DNA from: Paracidovorax wautersii
Lineage (GTDB): Bacteria; Pseudomonadota; Gammaproteobacteria; Burkholderiales; Burkholderiaceae_C
Direction of reading: 5' to 3'
DNA: 59,921 nt
Assembly: GCA_009912175.1 (NCBI GenBank)
Contig: WNDQ01000022.1
Coordinates: 1 to 59,921 of the forward strand
The position numbers were made by a program, and so were the translations under genes. Positions within the stretch are counted from its first letter, which is position 1, and each line of letters begins with the position of its first letter. Shown one piece after another: positions 18,701 through 28,892 of this stretch. The notes below the pieces were generated by a model, which saw nothing but the letters and a program-made list of their open reading frames with translations, had not been told where the DNA came from and searched no databases.

Positions 18701-19979
18701 AGGCGTCCTCGGCGGCGGCCAGTTGGCCGCTGTTGGCCAGCACGTCGGCCAGCGCATTGCGGGCGGTGGGTTCGTTGGCGTCCAGGGCCATTGCCTGCTC
18801 CAGCAGGCGCCGTGCCTGCGGCCAGTTGCGGGCGGCACGCTCGGTGTCGGCCTGGCGCACCAATGACCAGTAGCTGGCGCTGTCGAGCGCGCTCTTCCAG
18901 CGCGCGGCACTGCCCGCGCGGGACGCCTGCTGCAGCAGCCGGCGCGCGTCGTCAAAACGTTCCTGGCGCAAGCGCACCAGGCCCAGGCCGCCCTGGGCGT
19001 CGGCATCGCCCGGCCGCGCGGCCAGCACGGCGTCGAAGTCGCGCTCGGCCTTGGCCACGTCGCCGCCGTCCAGCGCACGAAAGCCGGCCGTGCTACGTTC
19101 GCGCCAGGGGTCGCGGCTCTGCTGCGCTTCGTCGGCGCGGGCCTGCTGTTCGCGGTGCAAGCTGTCCAGTTGCGCACGTGCTTGCGCGTCGTCGGGAAAC
19201 TGCTGCAGATAGGCCTGGTAGCCGGCTTGCGCCGCGCTGCCCGAGCCCAGCCAGGGCAAGGCGCGGCGCCAGGCCTGGCCGGCCTCTTGCGCCACCTCGG
19301 GCCGGCGGGCCAGTTCGGCCAGCCGGCGCAGGCCGTCGGCGCGCGTGGTTTCGCGGTAGGTCAGGTGCTGGGCAAGCGCCAGGGCCTTGGCCGCGTTGCC
19401 GGGGTCGGCGCTGGCCAGTTTTTCCAGGCCCTGGCGCGCTTCGTCCCAGCCCTGGGCGCTGCCGCCCAGGGCCTGGTAGTACTCCAGCGCGAGATCGCCC
19501 GTGGGCACCTGGCCGCCCAGCGCCTGGCGGTACTCGGCCGCGGCCTCCTGGCTGCGGCCCTGCTGGGCCAGGTTGCGCGCGGCCTGCAGTTGCTGGCGGT
19601 TGCCGCCCACGCGGATGCTCTGCTCCAGCCGCGCGATCAGCGGGCTGTTGGGGTGGGCCGCCTGCAACTGGCGCAGGTAGTCGCGCGCCAGCTCGGGCTT
19701 GTCCTCGTCGAGCGCGGCCTGGGCCAGGCCTTCCAGCGCTTCGGGCTGGTTGGGGCTGATGCGCAGCAGCCGCTCCCAGTTCTCCTTGGCGCGCGCGCCG
19801 TCGCCGCGCGACTGCCAGTACTGGCTCTGTTCGATCAGCAGGCGGATCGGGTCGGACGCCGTGCCCGCGGCCTGCGCCAGGGCCGGCGCGGCAAGCCGTG
19901 CCCCCCGCCCGGCCGCGTTGCCCGCAGCCCGCGCCGCCACCTTGCGGCGCCCATCCTCACCCCAGCCATCGTTCGTCAT
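15725..19979 (-). pseudogene. bcsC: Cellulose synthase outer-membrane subunit BcsC, interrupted by a frame change
   Basis: BcsC guides the cellulose chain across the periplasm through TPR repeats and across the outer membrane through a beta-barrel. From ATG 19979, TPR repeats are read to about 18490 (AQAEQARRSGDLGA). Further TPRs then continue in another frame (RSALERAMSHDP) into an Ala/Pro-rich linker and the C-terminal barrel domain (from KTLRDELADLQQERG to the terminal SVY). Total length with the shift repaired is about 1,420 codons, larger than usual. The N-terminus lacks an obvious hydrophobic signal core although it ends PALAQA, so the start region may also be faulty. bcsZ ends 27 bases upstream. 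Confidence 0.85.
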
Positions 19980-20006
19980 GCCATCTTCTTTCTTGTTCAG
20001 CCACGG

Positions 20007-21183
20007 TCAGCACGCGCCTGCCCATGGCAGCGCCAGCCGGCCGTCGGGCAAAAAGCGGTAGCGCCCCTCGACCCAGCCCAGCGCGAACAGGCTGAGCACC
20101 ATGTCGTAATAGACGGGCAGCTCGCCCGCGCCGTCCTCGGGCAGTTGGCTGCGCACGCGCCGCAGTTGCCCCTGGTAAAGCCGGTCGTCGCCGAGTGCGC
20201 GCAGATAGGGCAGCAGCGCCGCGGAAAACCCGAGCGGGCCGGTGCCGTTGGCCTGCCCCGTCTGCACGGCCACCTTCTCGGGCGGCATGCCGCCCGACTG
20301 CGCCAGGGCCTGCCGCATGCCGCCCGGCGCGGTCATGCCCGCCCACAGGTAGCAGCGGATGGCGTCGTAGCTGCCCACATCGCCCTGGACCGGATCGACC
20401 ACGAAGCCACCCGCGCCAACCAGCGGCGCCCGGTAGCCCACCCAGTCGGCCACGAAGCCCTGGACGGCGGCGCCTTCCAGCAGGCGCCGCGTATTGGCAG
20501 CCAGCACGCTCCACGGGCCCTTGGGGTCCTCGGCCGCCAGCCGGCGCAGCAGCGGCACGGGCAGGTAGCTCGGGTTGAGCCGCCAGACGCGGCCCGGCAG
20601 GTTGAAGCCCGTGGGGCCGGGCAAGAGCATCGGGCCGAAGCCTGGCAGGTCGACCACTTCTTCACGCTGCACACGCGCCATCAGGGCCAGCGCGCTGGCG
20701 CGGTACTCGGGCCGGTTCCACACACGCGACGCTTCGAGCAGCGCATAGGCCAGCCACAGGTCGGCGTCGGAGGCCGCGTTGGGGTCGATCACGCCCCAGC
20801 TGCCGTCCTCGCGCCGGCCCCACTGCCAGGCGGGCAGGCGCGCGGCCATGTTGCCGCCCGCCAGATTGGCCACGGCCCAGCGCCAGATGCGATCGAACGC
20901 CGCCGGGTCGTTGGCGGCCAGTGCGAACACCATGGCGTAGGACTGGCCTTCGGAGGTGCTGTATCTGCGGCACGCTGTAGTCGACGACGCGGCCGTCGGC
21001 CTGGATGTAGCGGCTGGCAAAACGCTGCCACAGCGGCCACGGCGCGGCCGGTGCGCAGCCGCCAGCCGTCGACGCGCAGCCCAGGCCCGGCAGGCCTGCC
21101 AGCGCCAGCGCCGGCACGGTGGCCAGCCAGCGGCGCCGGCCCGGGTTGTGCGGGCGCGAGGGAAAACTTGATGTCTCGACCAC
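20007..21183 (-). pseudogene. bcsZ: Periplasmic endoglucanase BcsZ (GH8), interrupted by a frame change
   Basis: BcsZ is the periplasmic beta-1,4-glucanase of cellulose operons and trims or relieves stalled chains. Translation begins at a GTG (21183) directly after the bcsB stop, with a signal peptide (RRRWLATVPALALAGLPGLG). The first frame carries FASRYIQADGRVVDYSVPQ. The catalytic-acid motif STSEGQSYAM and the remainder lie in another frame, including YDAIRCYLWAGM with the second acidic residue. One extra base, or two missing, near 20955-20975 would restore one protein of about 390 residues. All GH8 hallmarks are otherwise kept. Confidence 0.85.
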
Positions 21184-23475
21184 TTACTGCTTCTCCAGAC
21201 GGGTCTTGGCGCGTGCGCGCAGCACCCGATACCAGGCCAGGGCCAGCAGCAGCGCGCTGAGCGCGCCGCCCAGCAGCATCAGCCACGGACGCTGGGACAG
21301 GAACCACTGCACGTAACGAACGGGGCCGAGGTTGCCGACGTAGTAGGTCTGGTCGGCCACGAGGCTGGAAACCTCGCCGCCCGAGACCACCGCCAGGGTG
21401 CCCTGGATACGTTTGACGCGATCCGGGTCCAGGATGGCGTCGACCGCGCCGCGCAGGCCCTGGGGCGCATTGCCCGCCACCACCACCACGCTGCGGCCGC
21501 TGGCCAGCGGCGATTCGAAGCCGGTGAGGTAGGCGTCCGTGGCCTGCCCGCGGTAGCCGATGGCCGCGCGCGCCGATTGGGCGTTGACGCGGGCGTCAGC
21601 GTCCCACCAGTCGATCAGCCGGTAGGCCAGGTCGGAGAGCTGGAAACGCCGCTCTTCGCCCAGCGAGGCCGGCATGCGCGCGGCCCAGTCGGCCAGCAGC
21701 GGCTGGTTGTTGCCCGAGGCCAGCACCAGCAGGTCCTTGCCGCTCAGCGCCGGTGTCTGCACCTGCTCGGGCGTGGCCACGGTCACGGCCGTGGCCGGGT
21801 AGCCGGTGGCGTCGCCCATGCGGCCCATGAGGTCGAGGTAGGCCGACCAGTCGCCGCTGCCCGCACCCGCCGGCAGCACCACCGCCGTCTCCGACAGGTC
21901 GGCCATGCGCGTGAACGGAACGCCGCTGTTGCTGAAGGCCGCCAGATCGGGCATGGCGATGAAATGCGGCAGGCCCGTGATGTCGATGGTCGAGTCGCCG
22001 TCGATCGCGCCCTTGACGTTGTCCAGCGGCGCGTCACGGCAGGCGCCCTGCTTGAGCGGCTCGTAGTAGTAGTGGAACTGCAGTTGCGACTGCGAGGGCA
22101 GCTTGAACAGCGGCAGCTCGAAGCTGGCCTCGAACGGCTGGCCGCGCGGCGGCACCACGCGGTTGACCAGCCGCTCGATCGCGCTGTCACCCTGGTAGCC
22201 CACGGCCGTCAGCGGAAAGGCCGTGAGGAACTGCTGGTTCACGTTGACGTTGAGCGTGGCCTTGGACGAGGCCAGCCGGGGCGTGTAGCGGTAACGCAAA
22301 TCCACCGCCACGCCCTTGCCACGCCAGGGGTAGAGGTCGGGCGGCAGGCGCAGGTTGACGCGGATCAGGTCGGGGTTGTAGCCGCTGACCTCCAGATCCT
22401 GCGACTCGACCAGTTCGCCAACGCGCACCGGCCGGTCGCCACGCAGCCACCGGGGCGCGTCGTAGGGCTGGCGCGGCGCGGTCTTGGCAAAACTCGTGAT
22501 CGTCGCGCTGGCCCCGGCCAGCGACGCGCCGCCCACGGCCAGCGCCTGCGCGGCAAGCTTGAGCTCGTGGGTGTCGCGCCCCGAAACCACCAGCAGCTTG
22601 CCGTAGGGATCACGCGGATGGGTCTGCACCGACACCGTCGGGCCACTGGCCACGCCCGCGGCCGCCACGCCGTCCAGATGGTCGCGCCCGACCAGGAACA
22701 CCACGGCATTGCCGCTGGCGGGCAAGTCGCGCAGGGCCTCGAAACGTGCGCCGCGGTAGCCGGCCAGGCCGCCGAACCAGGACGCCAGCGTGCCCGCGGC
22801 CTCCAGCACCTCGCTGCCGGCCGCGCCGACGAACACGAAGGGCAGCTTCAGCGGCGCCACGTCGCGCCGGTCGAAGAAGGGCAGCGGCAGCAGCGCCAGA
22901 TCGTTGGGCAACGCCACTGGCGTGGTGGTCAGCTCCAGCACGCTGCCGTTGCTGACGTTGGCCCACAGGCTGGAGTGCAGCGGGTCTTCACACTCCAGGG
23001 TGTAGTGGCCGATGAGCTGCACGCCCAGGCGGTTGAATTCGGTGATCAGGTGCGGTGTGATCGCCACCTCGCGCTGCAGGCCGTGGCCGCCGTCGGCATT
23101 GGGCACGGGCAGGGTCGCGGCCACTTCGTCATTGACCAGGATCTTGAGGTGCGAGAGCTTCTCGAGCAGGGCCGGCGAGTAGCTGTAGTCGAGCTTGAGC
23201 TTGGCCCCCACCACCACCTCGTCGGCGCGCACCGCGAAGGGGACGCTGTTGACGCTGTCGATGCCGCGCAACTGCATGGGGTAAAGCGCCCCAAGTTCGC
23301 GCAGCGTGTAGCGGTGCACCCGCGTGGCCGCGACCGGCGCCGCAGCCGGGGCCGCGCCCTCGGCCGCAGGCCGGGCCGGCTGCGCCAGCGCCGGTGCCAG
23401 CCAGCCGGGCGCCAGCGCGCAGATCAAGGCGCAGGCCCGCAGCTTCGGCTGCCAGCGCTTGGTGGTTCTTGTCAT
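21184..23475 (-). CDS. bcsB: Cellulose synthase regulatory subunit BcsB
   Basis: BcsB is the periplasmic, membrane-anchored partner of BcsA and is needed for polymer synthesis and export. The 763-residue protein has a signal peptide (about 1-31, ending APALAQ), alternating carbohydrate-binding and flavodoxin-like domains, and one C-terminal helix (about 733-757) followed by a basic tail that would contact BcsA. The frame is uninterrupted. Its ATG overlaps the bcsA stop by four bases and its stop abuts the bcsZ start, so translation of bcsA-B-Z is coupled. Confidence 0.94.
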   Translation of the reverse strand: MTRTTKRWQPKLRACALICALAPGWLAPALAQPARPAAEGAAPAAAPVAATRVHRYTLRELGALYPMQLRGIDSVNSVPFAVRADEVVVGAKLKLDYSYSPALLEKLSHLKILVNDEVAATLPVPNADGGHGLQREVAITPHLITEFNRLGVQLIGHYTLECEDPLHSSLWANVSNGSVLELTTTPVALPNDLALLPLPFFDRRDVAPLKLPFVFVGAAGSEVLEAAGTLASWFGGLAGYRGARFEALRDLPASGNAVVFLVGRDHLDGVAAAGVASGPTVSVQTHPRDPYGKLLVVSGRDTHELKLAAQALAVGGASLAGASATITSFAKTAPRQPYDAPRWLRGDRPVRVGELVESQDLEVSGYNPDLIRVNLRLPPDLYPWRGKGVAVDLRYRYTPRLASSKATLNVNVNQQFLTAFPLTAVGYQGDSAIERLVNRVVPPRGQPFEASFELPLFKLPSQSQLQFHYYYEPLKQGACRDAPLDNVKGAIDGDSTIDITGLPHFIAMPDLAAFSNSGVPFTRMADLSETAVVLPAGAGSGDWSAYLDLMGRMGDATGYPATAVTVATPEQVQTPALSGKDLLVLASGNNQPLLADWAARMPASLGEERRFQLSDLAYRLIDWWDADARVNAQSARAAIGYRGQATDAYLTGFESPLASGRSVVVVAGNAPQGLRGAVDAILDPDRVKRIQGTLAVVSGGEVSSLVADQTYYVGNLGPVRYVQWFLSQRPWLMLLGGALSALLLALAWYRVLRARAKTRLEKQ

Positions 23476-25690
23476 CGGTCCCCCGTCTCGAATTTGGCTT
23501 GAATCCGCTTGTGCTCACCCTTGCGCAGTGCGCGCAGGGTGTCTCCCAAATGCCGGAACAGCATCAGAAAACCGCGTGCGCCCGTGCGAAACACCGTTGC
23601 CAGCGCGGCCAGCGGCGCGTCGCGCCGCGTCTTGCCCCATTCCTGGGTCCAGAGATCGGCGCGCGCAAAAGTCATGCGCGCAAAATCGATCTGCTGGGCC
23701 GTGGTCAGTTCGCCCAGTTGCAGGCCCACGCGCCCCTCCCGCAGGAACACCACCTCGGCAGGAAAGACCGCCTCCTCGCCATTGCGGTAGAGCGACACGC
23801 CCACCTGCATGTGCAGCGCCAGTGCCGTTGCGTCCGGCAGCGCCAGCCCCAGGCCGCCCTGCGAGAAATTGGCCGTCTGGCAGGCGATGGCACGGCCATC
23901 GGGCAGGCGCAGCGTGGCCGGCAGATCCAGCGGCACGCGCGGGTTGTCGCGCACCTGGCGCGTCTCGCTGGCCGCCGCGATGCTCGCGCTCAGGATCAGC
24001 ATGTTGTAGAAGGTCCACAGCAGGTTGATGAACATGGTGAACACCAGCCCCGTCGTGTATTCGGCGCTGAAGGCCAGGTGCAGGCAGCCCGCCACGAACC
24101 CCGCCAGATTGAGCAGCAGCATCAGCAGGTAGGGCCGGGCCATGCCCCAGTCGAAATAGGCTTTGTCGATGACCCCGCCCTTGGCCGTCACGTTGAACTT
24201 GCCCAGCTTCGGTTTGAGAAAGGCGATCAGCACCGGCCGCAGGATGTACCAGGCCAGCACCGATTCGTAGACCTCGTTCCAGAACGAGTGGCGGAACTGC
24301 CCCTGCACACGCGAGTTGGTGATGACCGCGTGCAGGATGTGCGGCATGGCGTAGGCCGTGATCATCAGCGCCGAGGCCTCGAAGATCTGGATGTCGAACA
24401 GCAGGTAGGCCAGCGGCGCGGTCAAAAAGATCAAACGCGGCAGTCCATAGAAGAAATGCAGCATGGCGTTGAGGTAGCACAGCCGCTGCCCGAGCTTGAG
24501 GCCGGGCCCGAACAGCGGGTTGTCGACCCGGCAGATCTGCGCCATGCCACGCGCCCAGCGGATGCGCTGGCCGATGTGGCCCGACAGGCTTTCGGTGGCC
24601 AGGCCCGCGGCCTGCGGGATGGCCAGGTAGGCGGTGTTGTAGCCGTGGCGGCTCATCTTGAGCGCGGTGTGCGCGTCCTCGGTCACGGTCTCGACCGCGA
24701 TGCCGCCCACTTCCAGCAGCGGCGCGCGGCGCAGGAGCCGCAGAAGAAGGAGGCGTTCCACAGGTCGTTGCCGTCCTGGATCAGGCCGTAGAACAGCTCG
24801 CCCTCGTTGGGCGTGGTGCGGAAGGTGCCCAGGTTCTTCTCGAACGGGTCGGGCGAGAAGAACACGTGCGGCGTCTGCAGCATGGCCAGTTGGGGGTCGC
24901 GCAGGAACCAGCCCATGGTGATCTGCAGGAAGGAGCGCGTCGGGATGTGGTCGCAGTCGAAGATGGCGACGAATTCGCCGTCGGTGCGCGCCAGCGCCGC
25001 GTTGATGTTGCCGGCCTTGGCATGGCGGTTGTTGTCGCGCGTGACATAGCCCACGCCCGCCTGCTCGCAGAAGGCCCGGAACTCGGCCCGCCGACCGTCG
25101 TCGAGCACGTAGATCTTGAGCTTGTCGGCCGGCCAATCCATGGCCAGCGCGCTGTAGACGGTCTGGCGCACCACCGACAGCGGCTCGTTGTAGGTCGGGA
25201 TCAGGACGTCGACGGTGGGCCACTGCGCCAGTTCGGCCGGCAATGGCACGGGCCGGCGCTGCAGCGGCCAGGCCGTCTGGAAGTAGCCCAGCAGCAGCGT
25301 GACCAGGGCATAGAGCTCGGCCAGCAACAGCCCAAAACCGAAGAAGGCGTCGATCAGCGATTCGAAGCCCAGCGTTGAGGTCACGCGCCAGTACATGTAG
25401 CGCAGCGAAGCCAGCACCGACAGCACGATCATCGCCAGGATGGGCAGCCGGCCCGGCACCCGCCGCAGCACCAGCGCCAGCGCCAGCGCCACGCACGACA
25501 ACGCGAAGGCCATCTGCATGGTGAATTCCAGCGGCACGGCCGCCACCGTCACGAACAACAGGAGGGCAATGACGACGGCCACACCCCGGACGACGGGCCG
25601 GTCCCAGACGGGCCGCGCGACCAGACGTTCGCCCCATTCGGCCAGCCGTTGCGGCCAGCGCGCCCGATCAGCGGAAGCGGTAGATTTCAT
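23472..25690 (-). pseudogene. bcsA: Cellulose synthase catalytic subunit BcsA, interrupted by a frame change
   Basis: BcsA is the inner-membrane GT2 glycosyltransferase that polymerises UDP-glucose when c-di-GMP binds its PilZ domain. From ATG 25690 the first frame covers membrane helices and the catalytic motifs VLDDG and FDCDH. After NASFFCGSCA the homologous sequence moves to another frame (LLRRAPLLEVGG), which carries the catalytic TED, QRIRWARG (QxxRW), more helices, and a PilZ-like domain with RDNPR and NFSQGG. The break at about 24728-24745 fits a 10-base deletion between two TGCGCC copies, but that is a reconstruction. Repaired length is about 740 residues, normal for BcsA. Confidence 0.88.
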
Positions 25691-25717
25691 GGCGGCAAAC
25701 CGTCCTGTCTGTCGAAG

Positions 25718-26491
25718 TCAAGCCAGGCCCTGGCCCGCAGCCACGGTCCGCAAACGCGCATCCAGCCACAGCGCGCAGGCCTGCAGGTCGCGGCAGGCCT
25801 GGCTGTCCGGGGCATATTCGAGAAGGCTGCGGCGAAATGCGACGGCCTCGCCCACGGCGGCGTCCTGGTGCACCACGCCGGCCAGCCGCGCGCCCAGCTC
25901 GGCCCGCAGCAGTTCGCCCACGTCGCGGCTGAGCTGGCGCGTGGCCTCCATCTGGTTGATGACATAGGCCGAGGCCAGAAAATCCGGCCGCCCCGCGCAG
26001 TAGTGCTGCAGCAACTTTTCCATGCCCGGCAGCGTGGCGTAGCTGCTGGCGTCGGGCAGCGTCACCACCAGCGCGAGCTGCGCGACCGCCAGCGCCTGGC
26101 GCAGATAGGCCGACGCACCCGGCGGCGTATCGATCAGCACCACCGTCTCGGCCGCCAGCCCCATGGACGCCAGTTGCGCCCGCAGCCAGCCGCCATCGTG
26201 CTGCAGCCGGGCTTCCAGCGCGTCCCGCTCGTCCTCGCCGAATGGCAGCACGGCCACGCCGGCATCGCTCATCACGCAGGCCTCTCGCCAGCGCGTGCCG
26301 TCGGCGGTGCTGCGCGCCAGGCCACCCGCCTGGGTCAGGTCGAGGTTGAAATGCAGGCGCAATGCGCTCTGCGGGTCCAGGTCGACCACCAGCACCGCGT
26401 GCCCGGCCTGCCGCAGCGCGACCGCCAGGTTGACCGTGACCGTCGTCTTGCCTACACCGCCCTTGGGCGATACCACTGCCACCGCTTTCAT
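25718..26491 (-). CDS. bcsQ: Cellulose biosynthesis protein BcsQ (ParA/MinD-like ATPase)
   Basis: BcsQ is a cytosolic MinD/ParA-type ATPase that helps assemble or localise the cellulose synthase, often at a pole. The 257-residue protein has a deviant Walker A KGGVGKT at 10-16, a Walker B region VVLIDTPPG, and LVVDLDPQSALRLHF near the N-terminus, typical of BcsQ/YhjQ. Its ATG overlaps the bcsP stop by four bases. bcsA follows after 27 bases. Confidence 0.9.
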   Translation of the reverse strand: MKAVAVVSPKGGVGKTTVTVNLAVALRQAGHAVLVVDLDPQSALRLHFNLDLTQAGGLARSTADGTRWREACVMSDAGVAVLPFGEDERDALEARLQHDGGWLRAQLASMGLAAETVVLIDTPPGASAYLRQALAVAQLALVVTLPDASSYATLPGMEKLLQHYCAGRPDFLASAYVINQMEATRQLSRDVGELLRAELGARLAGVVHQDAAVGEAVAFRRSLLEYAPDSQACRDLQACALWLDARLRTVAAGQGLA

Positions 26492-27054
26492 AGGCGATTG
26501 AGCCGGTTCAGCAGATCGGGCGCGGCCGACGGCTCGCCGTCCGGGGCCGGGCTGCGCGAGGGCGCCACGGCTGCGCCCGCCAGGCGGGCAAACACATCCG
26601 GCAGCCGCGAACTGGCCTGGGCCGGACCGGCCAACGCCCCCTGTGCGTCAGGCCGCACTGGCGAAACAGGCGCCCAGGCAGGCCCCGCGGCCGGGGCCGC
26701 CAGGGCCGTCGGCGGTGGCGTGGGCGACACCGGCCCGCGCGGACGCGGCGGCACAAAAGCGGCCGGCGCCGGGGCAGCCGCGGGCACGGGTGCTGCGGTG
26801 TCGCGCAAGGGCAGCGCACGCGAGAAAACGGGCTCCACCCGCTCTACCCGAGGCGGGGCTGGTACGGCCGGCACAGCGGGCGCCGCAGGCGACGGACCCG
26901 GCGCGCCGCTGGCACCCGCCAGGTGAACGGACGACAGCAGCGGCCAGCGCGCCCGCGAGGCCCGCTGGGCTTCTTCACGTGCCAGATCGCGGTAGCCGCC
27001 ATCACTCACGCCGATTTCCGCGAACAGATTCTTGATGTCGTTGAGTTCTTTCAT
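26488..27054 (-). CDS. bcsP: Cellulose biosynthesis accessory protein BcsP-like
   Basis: The 188-residue protein starts at ATG 27054 with a conserved short N-terminal motif (MKELNDIKNLFAEIG) seen in BcsP/BcsR-type accessory proteins. A long Pro/Ala-rich, probably disordered middle follows, and then a short C-terminal segment (APDLLNRLNRL). Position directly before bcsQ with a four-base overlap supports the call. The biochemical role of BcsP is poorly known; it probably works with BcsQ. The frame is open upstream of 27054 but is not protein-like there. Confidence 0.72.
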   Translation of the reverse strand: MKELNDIKNLFAEIGVSDGGYRDLAREEAQRASRARWPLLSSVHLAGASGAPGPSPAAPAVPAVPAPPRVERVEPVFSRALPLRDTAAPVPAAAPAPAAFVPPRPRGPVSPTPPPTALAAPAAGPAWAPVSPVRPDAQGALAGPAQASSRLPDVFARLAGAAVAPSRSPAPDGEPSAAPDLLNRLNRL

Positions 27055-27095
27055 CGCCCCGTCCTCCCAGTCGCCCCCCGCAGCAGAGGCTGTTT

Positions 27096-27605
27096 CTATG
27101 CAAAGATGCGCGGTGATCGCTCGGCCGCAGCGGGCACTGGCGCCGTCACCTGGCGTTCGAGCCGGAACTCGACGCTGCCCAGGGCATCGGGCGCCTCGTG
27201 CTGACTCACACGCAAAGCCGCGTCCACACCCAGCGACGCAAACCAGGCCTGGTAGACCCCCTCCACAAACGCGGTCGCCCATGAAGCGCCCGCACTGCCC
27301 AGCGCCGCTGGCAGCGGGCAGAACTCGTGCAGGATGCGCAGATACCCCGGTTGTTCCTCCAGGCTCACCACGCCCCAGCCCATGGGCTGCCAGCGACGGT
27401 TCATCGCTGCCGCCAGGTCGGCCAGGGTCGGCGATTCATCGAGAGGCCGGGTGTCGGCAAAACGCTGGCCGGCGCGCGCCATCAGCACCCGCAAGGCCGG
27501 CGCATCCAGCTGCGCCTCCAGTTCCAGCCCGAGTGCTTCCAGAAAAGGACTCCATGCGGGGTCGATCTGGAGCTGCCGAAGGTGGTTGAGCAAGGTGGTG
27601 TTCAT
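27096..27605 (-). CDS. bcsD: Cellulose synthase subunit BcsD
   Basis: BcsD is the periplasmic ring protein of type I bcs operons; it organises glucan chains during export and crystallisation. The 169-residue protein starts at ATG 27605 and shows the family features WATAFVEGVYQAWFASLG and VEFRLERQ, with a length close to the usual ~155. It is the first gene of the cluster. Presence of BcsD together with BcsP and BcsQ, without bcsE or bcsG, marks a betaproteobacterial type I-like layout. Confidence 0.82.
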   Translation of the reverse strand: MNTTLLNHLRQLQIDPAWSPFLEALGLELEAQLDAPALRVLMARAGQRFADTRPLDESPTLADLAAAMNRRWQPMGWGVVSLEEQPGYLRILHEFCPLPAALGSAGASWATAFVEGVYQAWFASLGVDAALRVSQHEAPDALGSVEFRLERQVTAPVPAAAERSPRIFA

Positions 27606-27751
27606 GACTTCTGGACCGTGGAATCCCGTGCAACGGCTGCTGGCATCTGGGGAGGACACTAGACCTGCCCATCGAGCTGATGTGTGATTCTGCATTGTCA
27701 GCACATCGGCAAATCGCGCGGTCTCCATCCCCAGCAAACCTCGCGGCCACT

Positions 27752-27769
27752 TGCGCAATACGTTGCGCA
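27752..27769. promoter_or_regulatory. Perfect palindrome upstream of bcsD, possible operator
   Basis: TGCGCAA-TACG-TTGCGCA is a 7-4-7 perfect inverted repeat about 150 bases before the bcsD start and 62 bases from the rluF-like stop. Its position suits an activator or repressor site for the cellulose operon. No clear -35/-10 pair could be assigned nearby. Confidence 0.4.
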
Positions 27770-27830
27770 GTCACAACAGAGTCGCGCTCACTGCAAACAA
27801 GCGCCGCCCCTTGGCGTGCCGCACGCTCGC

Positions 27831-28811
27831 TCAGAACGACTCGGACTCGCCCAGGTAGCGCCATTGCCCGGGCGGCAACTGGCCCAGCACCACGCGCCCC
27901 ATGCGGATGCGCTTGAGGCCGACGACCTTCAGGCCGACCAGCTCGCACATGCGCCGGATCTGGCGTTTCTTGCCCTCGCGCAGCACAAAACGCAGTTGCT
28001 CGGGGTTCTGCCAGTCGACCTCGGCCGGCTTGAGCGCCTGGCCGTCCAGCGCCAGGCCGTGGCGCAGCCGGGCCAGCGCGGCCGTCGGAAAGACGGCCTG
28101 CACGTCCTGCACGACCGCGCCGTACTGCACGCGCACCAGGTATTCCTTGTCGATGGACGAGTCCTCGCCGATCAGGCGGCGGGCCACGCGGCCGTCCTGC
28201 GTGAGCACCAGCAGCCCGACCGAATCGATGTCCAGCCGCCCGGCCGGCGCCAGGCCGCGCAGCTGGCTGCCCTGGAAACGGTGGGCGGAGGTGTCGCCGC
28301 GCCAGTGGGTTTCGGGCCGGATCAGCGTCACGGCGGGCTGGTGGCCGTCCTCGGCCTGCCCGCTCACATAACCCATGGGCTTGTGCAGCAGGATGGTGAC
28401 CTGCCGCGCCTGCTGGCCACGGGCTTCGCGGTCCACCGTGATCGCATCGGCGGCGCCGACCTTCACGCCCATGCCGGCGACCTCGCCGTTGACGCGGACC
28501 CAGCCCTGGGCGATCCAGTCGTCGGCCTCGCGGCGCGAGCACAGCCCCAGGTCGGCCATGCGTTTGTTCAGGCGCACCAGGCCGGAATCCGCGGGGGCGG
28601 GAGCGGGAGCAGCAGTGCCGGTTCGGGCCGGTGCCGCCACCGCGCGCGGCGTGACCGGCGGCCGTGCGGCAGCGCTGCCCGGCTCGGGCGCGCGGTAGAC
28701 ACGAACGACGAACGCCCCCGCGCGAAGCGGCGCCGCCAGCGGGCGCCGGCCCACGATTGCGGCCATCGGGCGTGCCACGGGCGGGCGGGAGTCAGAGCTG
28801 GAACGGTTCAT
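27831..28811 (-). CDS. RluF/RsuA-family rRNA pseudouridine synthase
   Basis: The enzyme converts a uridine in rRNA to pseudouridine. The 326-residue protein has a disordered Ala/Pro-rich N-terminal extension (about 1-75), an S4 RNA-binding domain (about 76-135, RLNKRMADLGLCSRREADDW), and a catalytic domain with GRLDIDSVGLL, which contains the catalytic Asp. The C-terminal part (EGKKRQIRRMCELVGLKVV) fits the RluF/RluB group. Exact target (23S U2604 by analogy with RluF) is inference. The extension makes the start uncertain. Confidence 0.85.
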   Translation of the reverse strand: MNRSSSDSRPPVARPMAAIVGRRPLAAPLRAGAFVVRVYRAPEPGSAAARPPVTPRAVAAPARTGTAAPAPAPADSGLVRLNKRMADLGLCSRREADDWIAQGWVRVNGEVAGMGVKVGAADAITVDREARGQQARQVTILLHKPMGYVSGQAEDGHQPAVTLIRPETHWRGDTSAHRFQGSQLRGLAPAGRLDIDSVGLLVLTQDGRVARRLIGEDSSIDKEYLVRVQYGAVVQDVQAVFPTAALARLRHGLALDGQALKPAEVDWQNPEQLRFVLREGKKRQIRRMCELVGLKVVGLKRIRMGRVVLGQLPPGQWRYLGESESF

Positions 28812-28892
28812 TCGGAGCAGGAAAGGACGCGCGGGGCAGGCGCCACCGGGGCCACAATTCTAGCGACCTCACCTCAAGCGAGCCCGGCGCCC

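Noticed and set aside
21577-23502. Plus-strand frame opposite bcsB
   Set aside because: Antisense shadow of BcsB; composition dominated by Gly, Arg, His, Gln and Val.
24728-24745. Programmed ribosomal frameshift in bcsA
   Set aside because: No slippery heptamer or clear downstream pseudoknot is present, the family is not known to use recoding, and a short deletion between TGCGCC repeats explains the break more simply.
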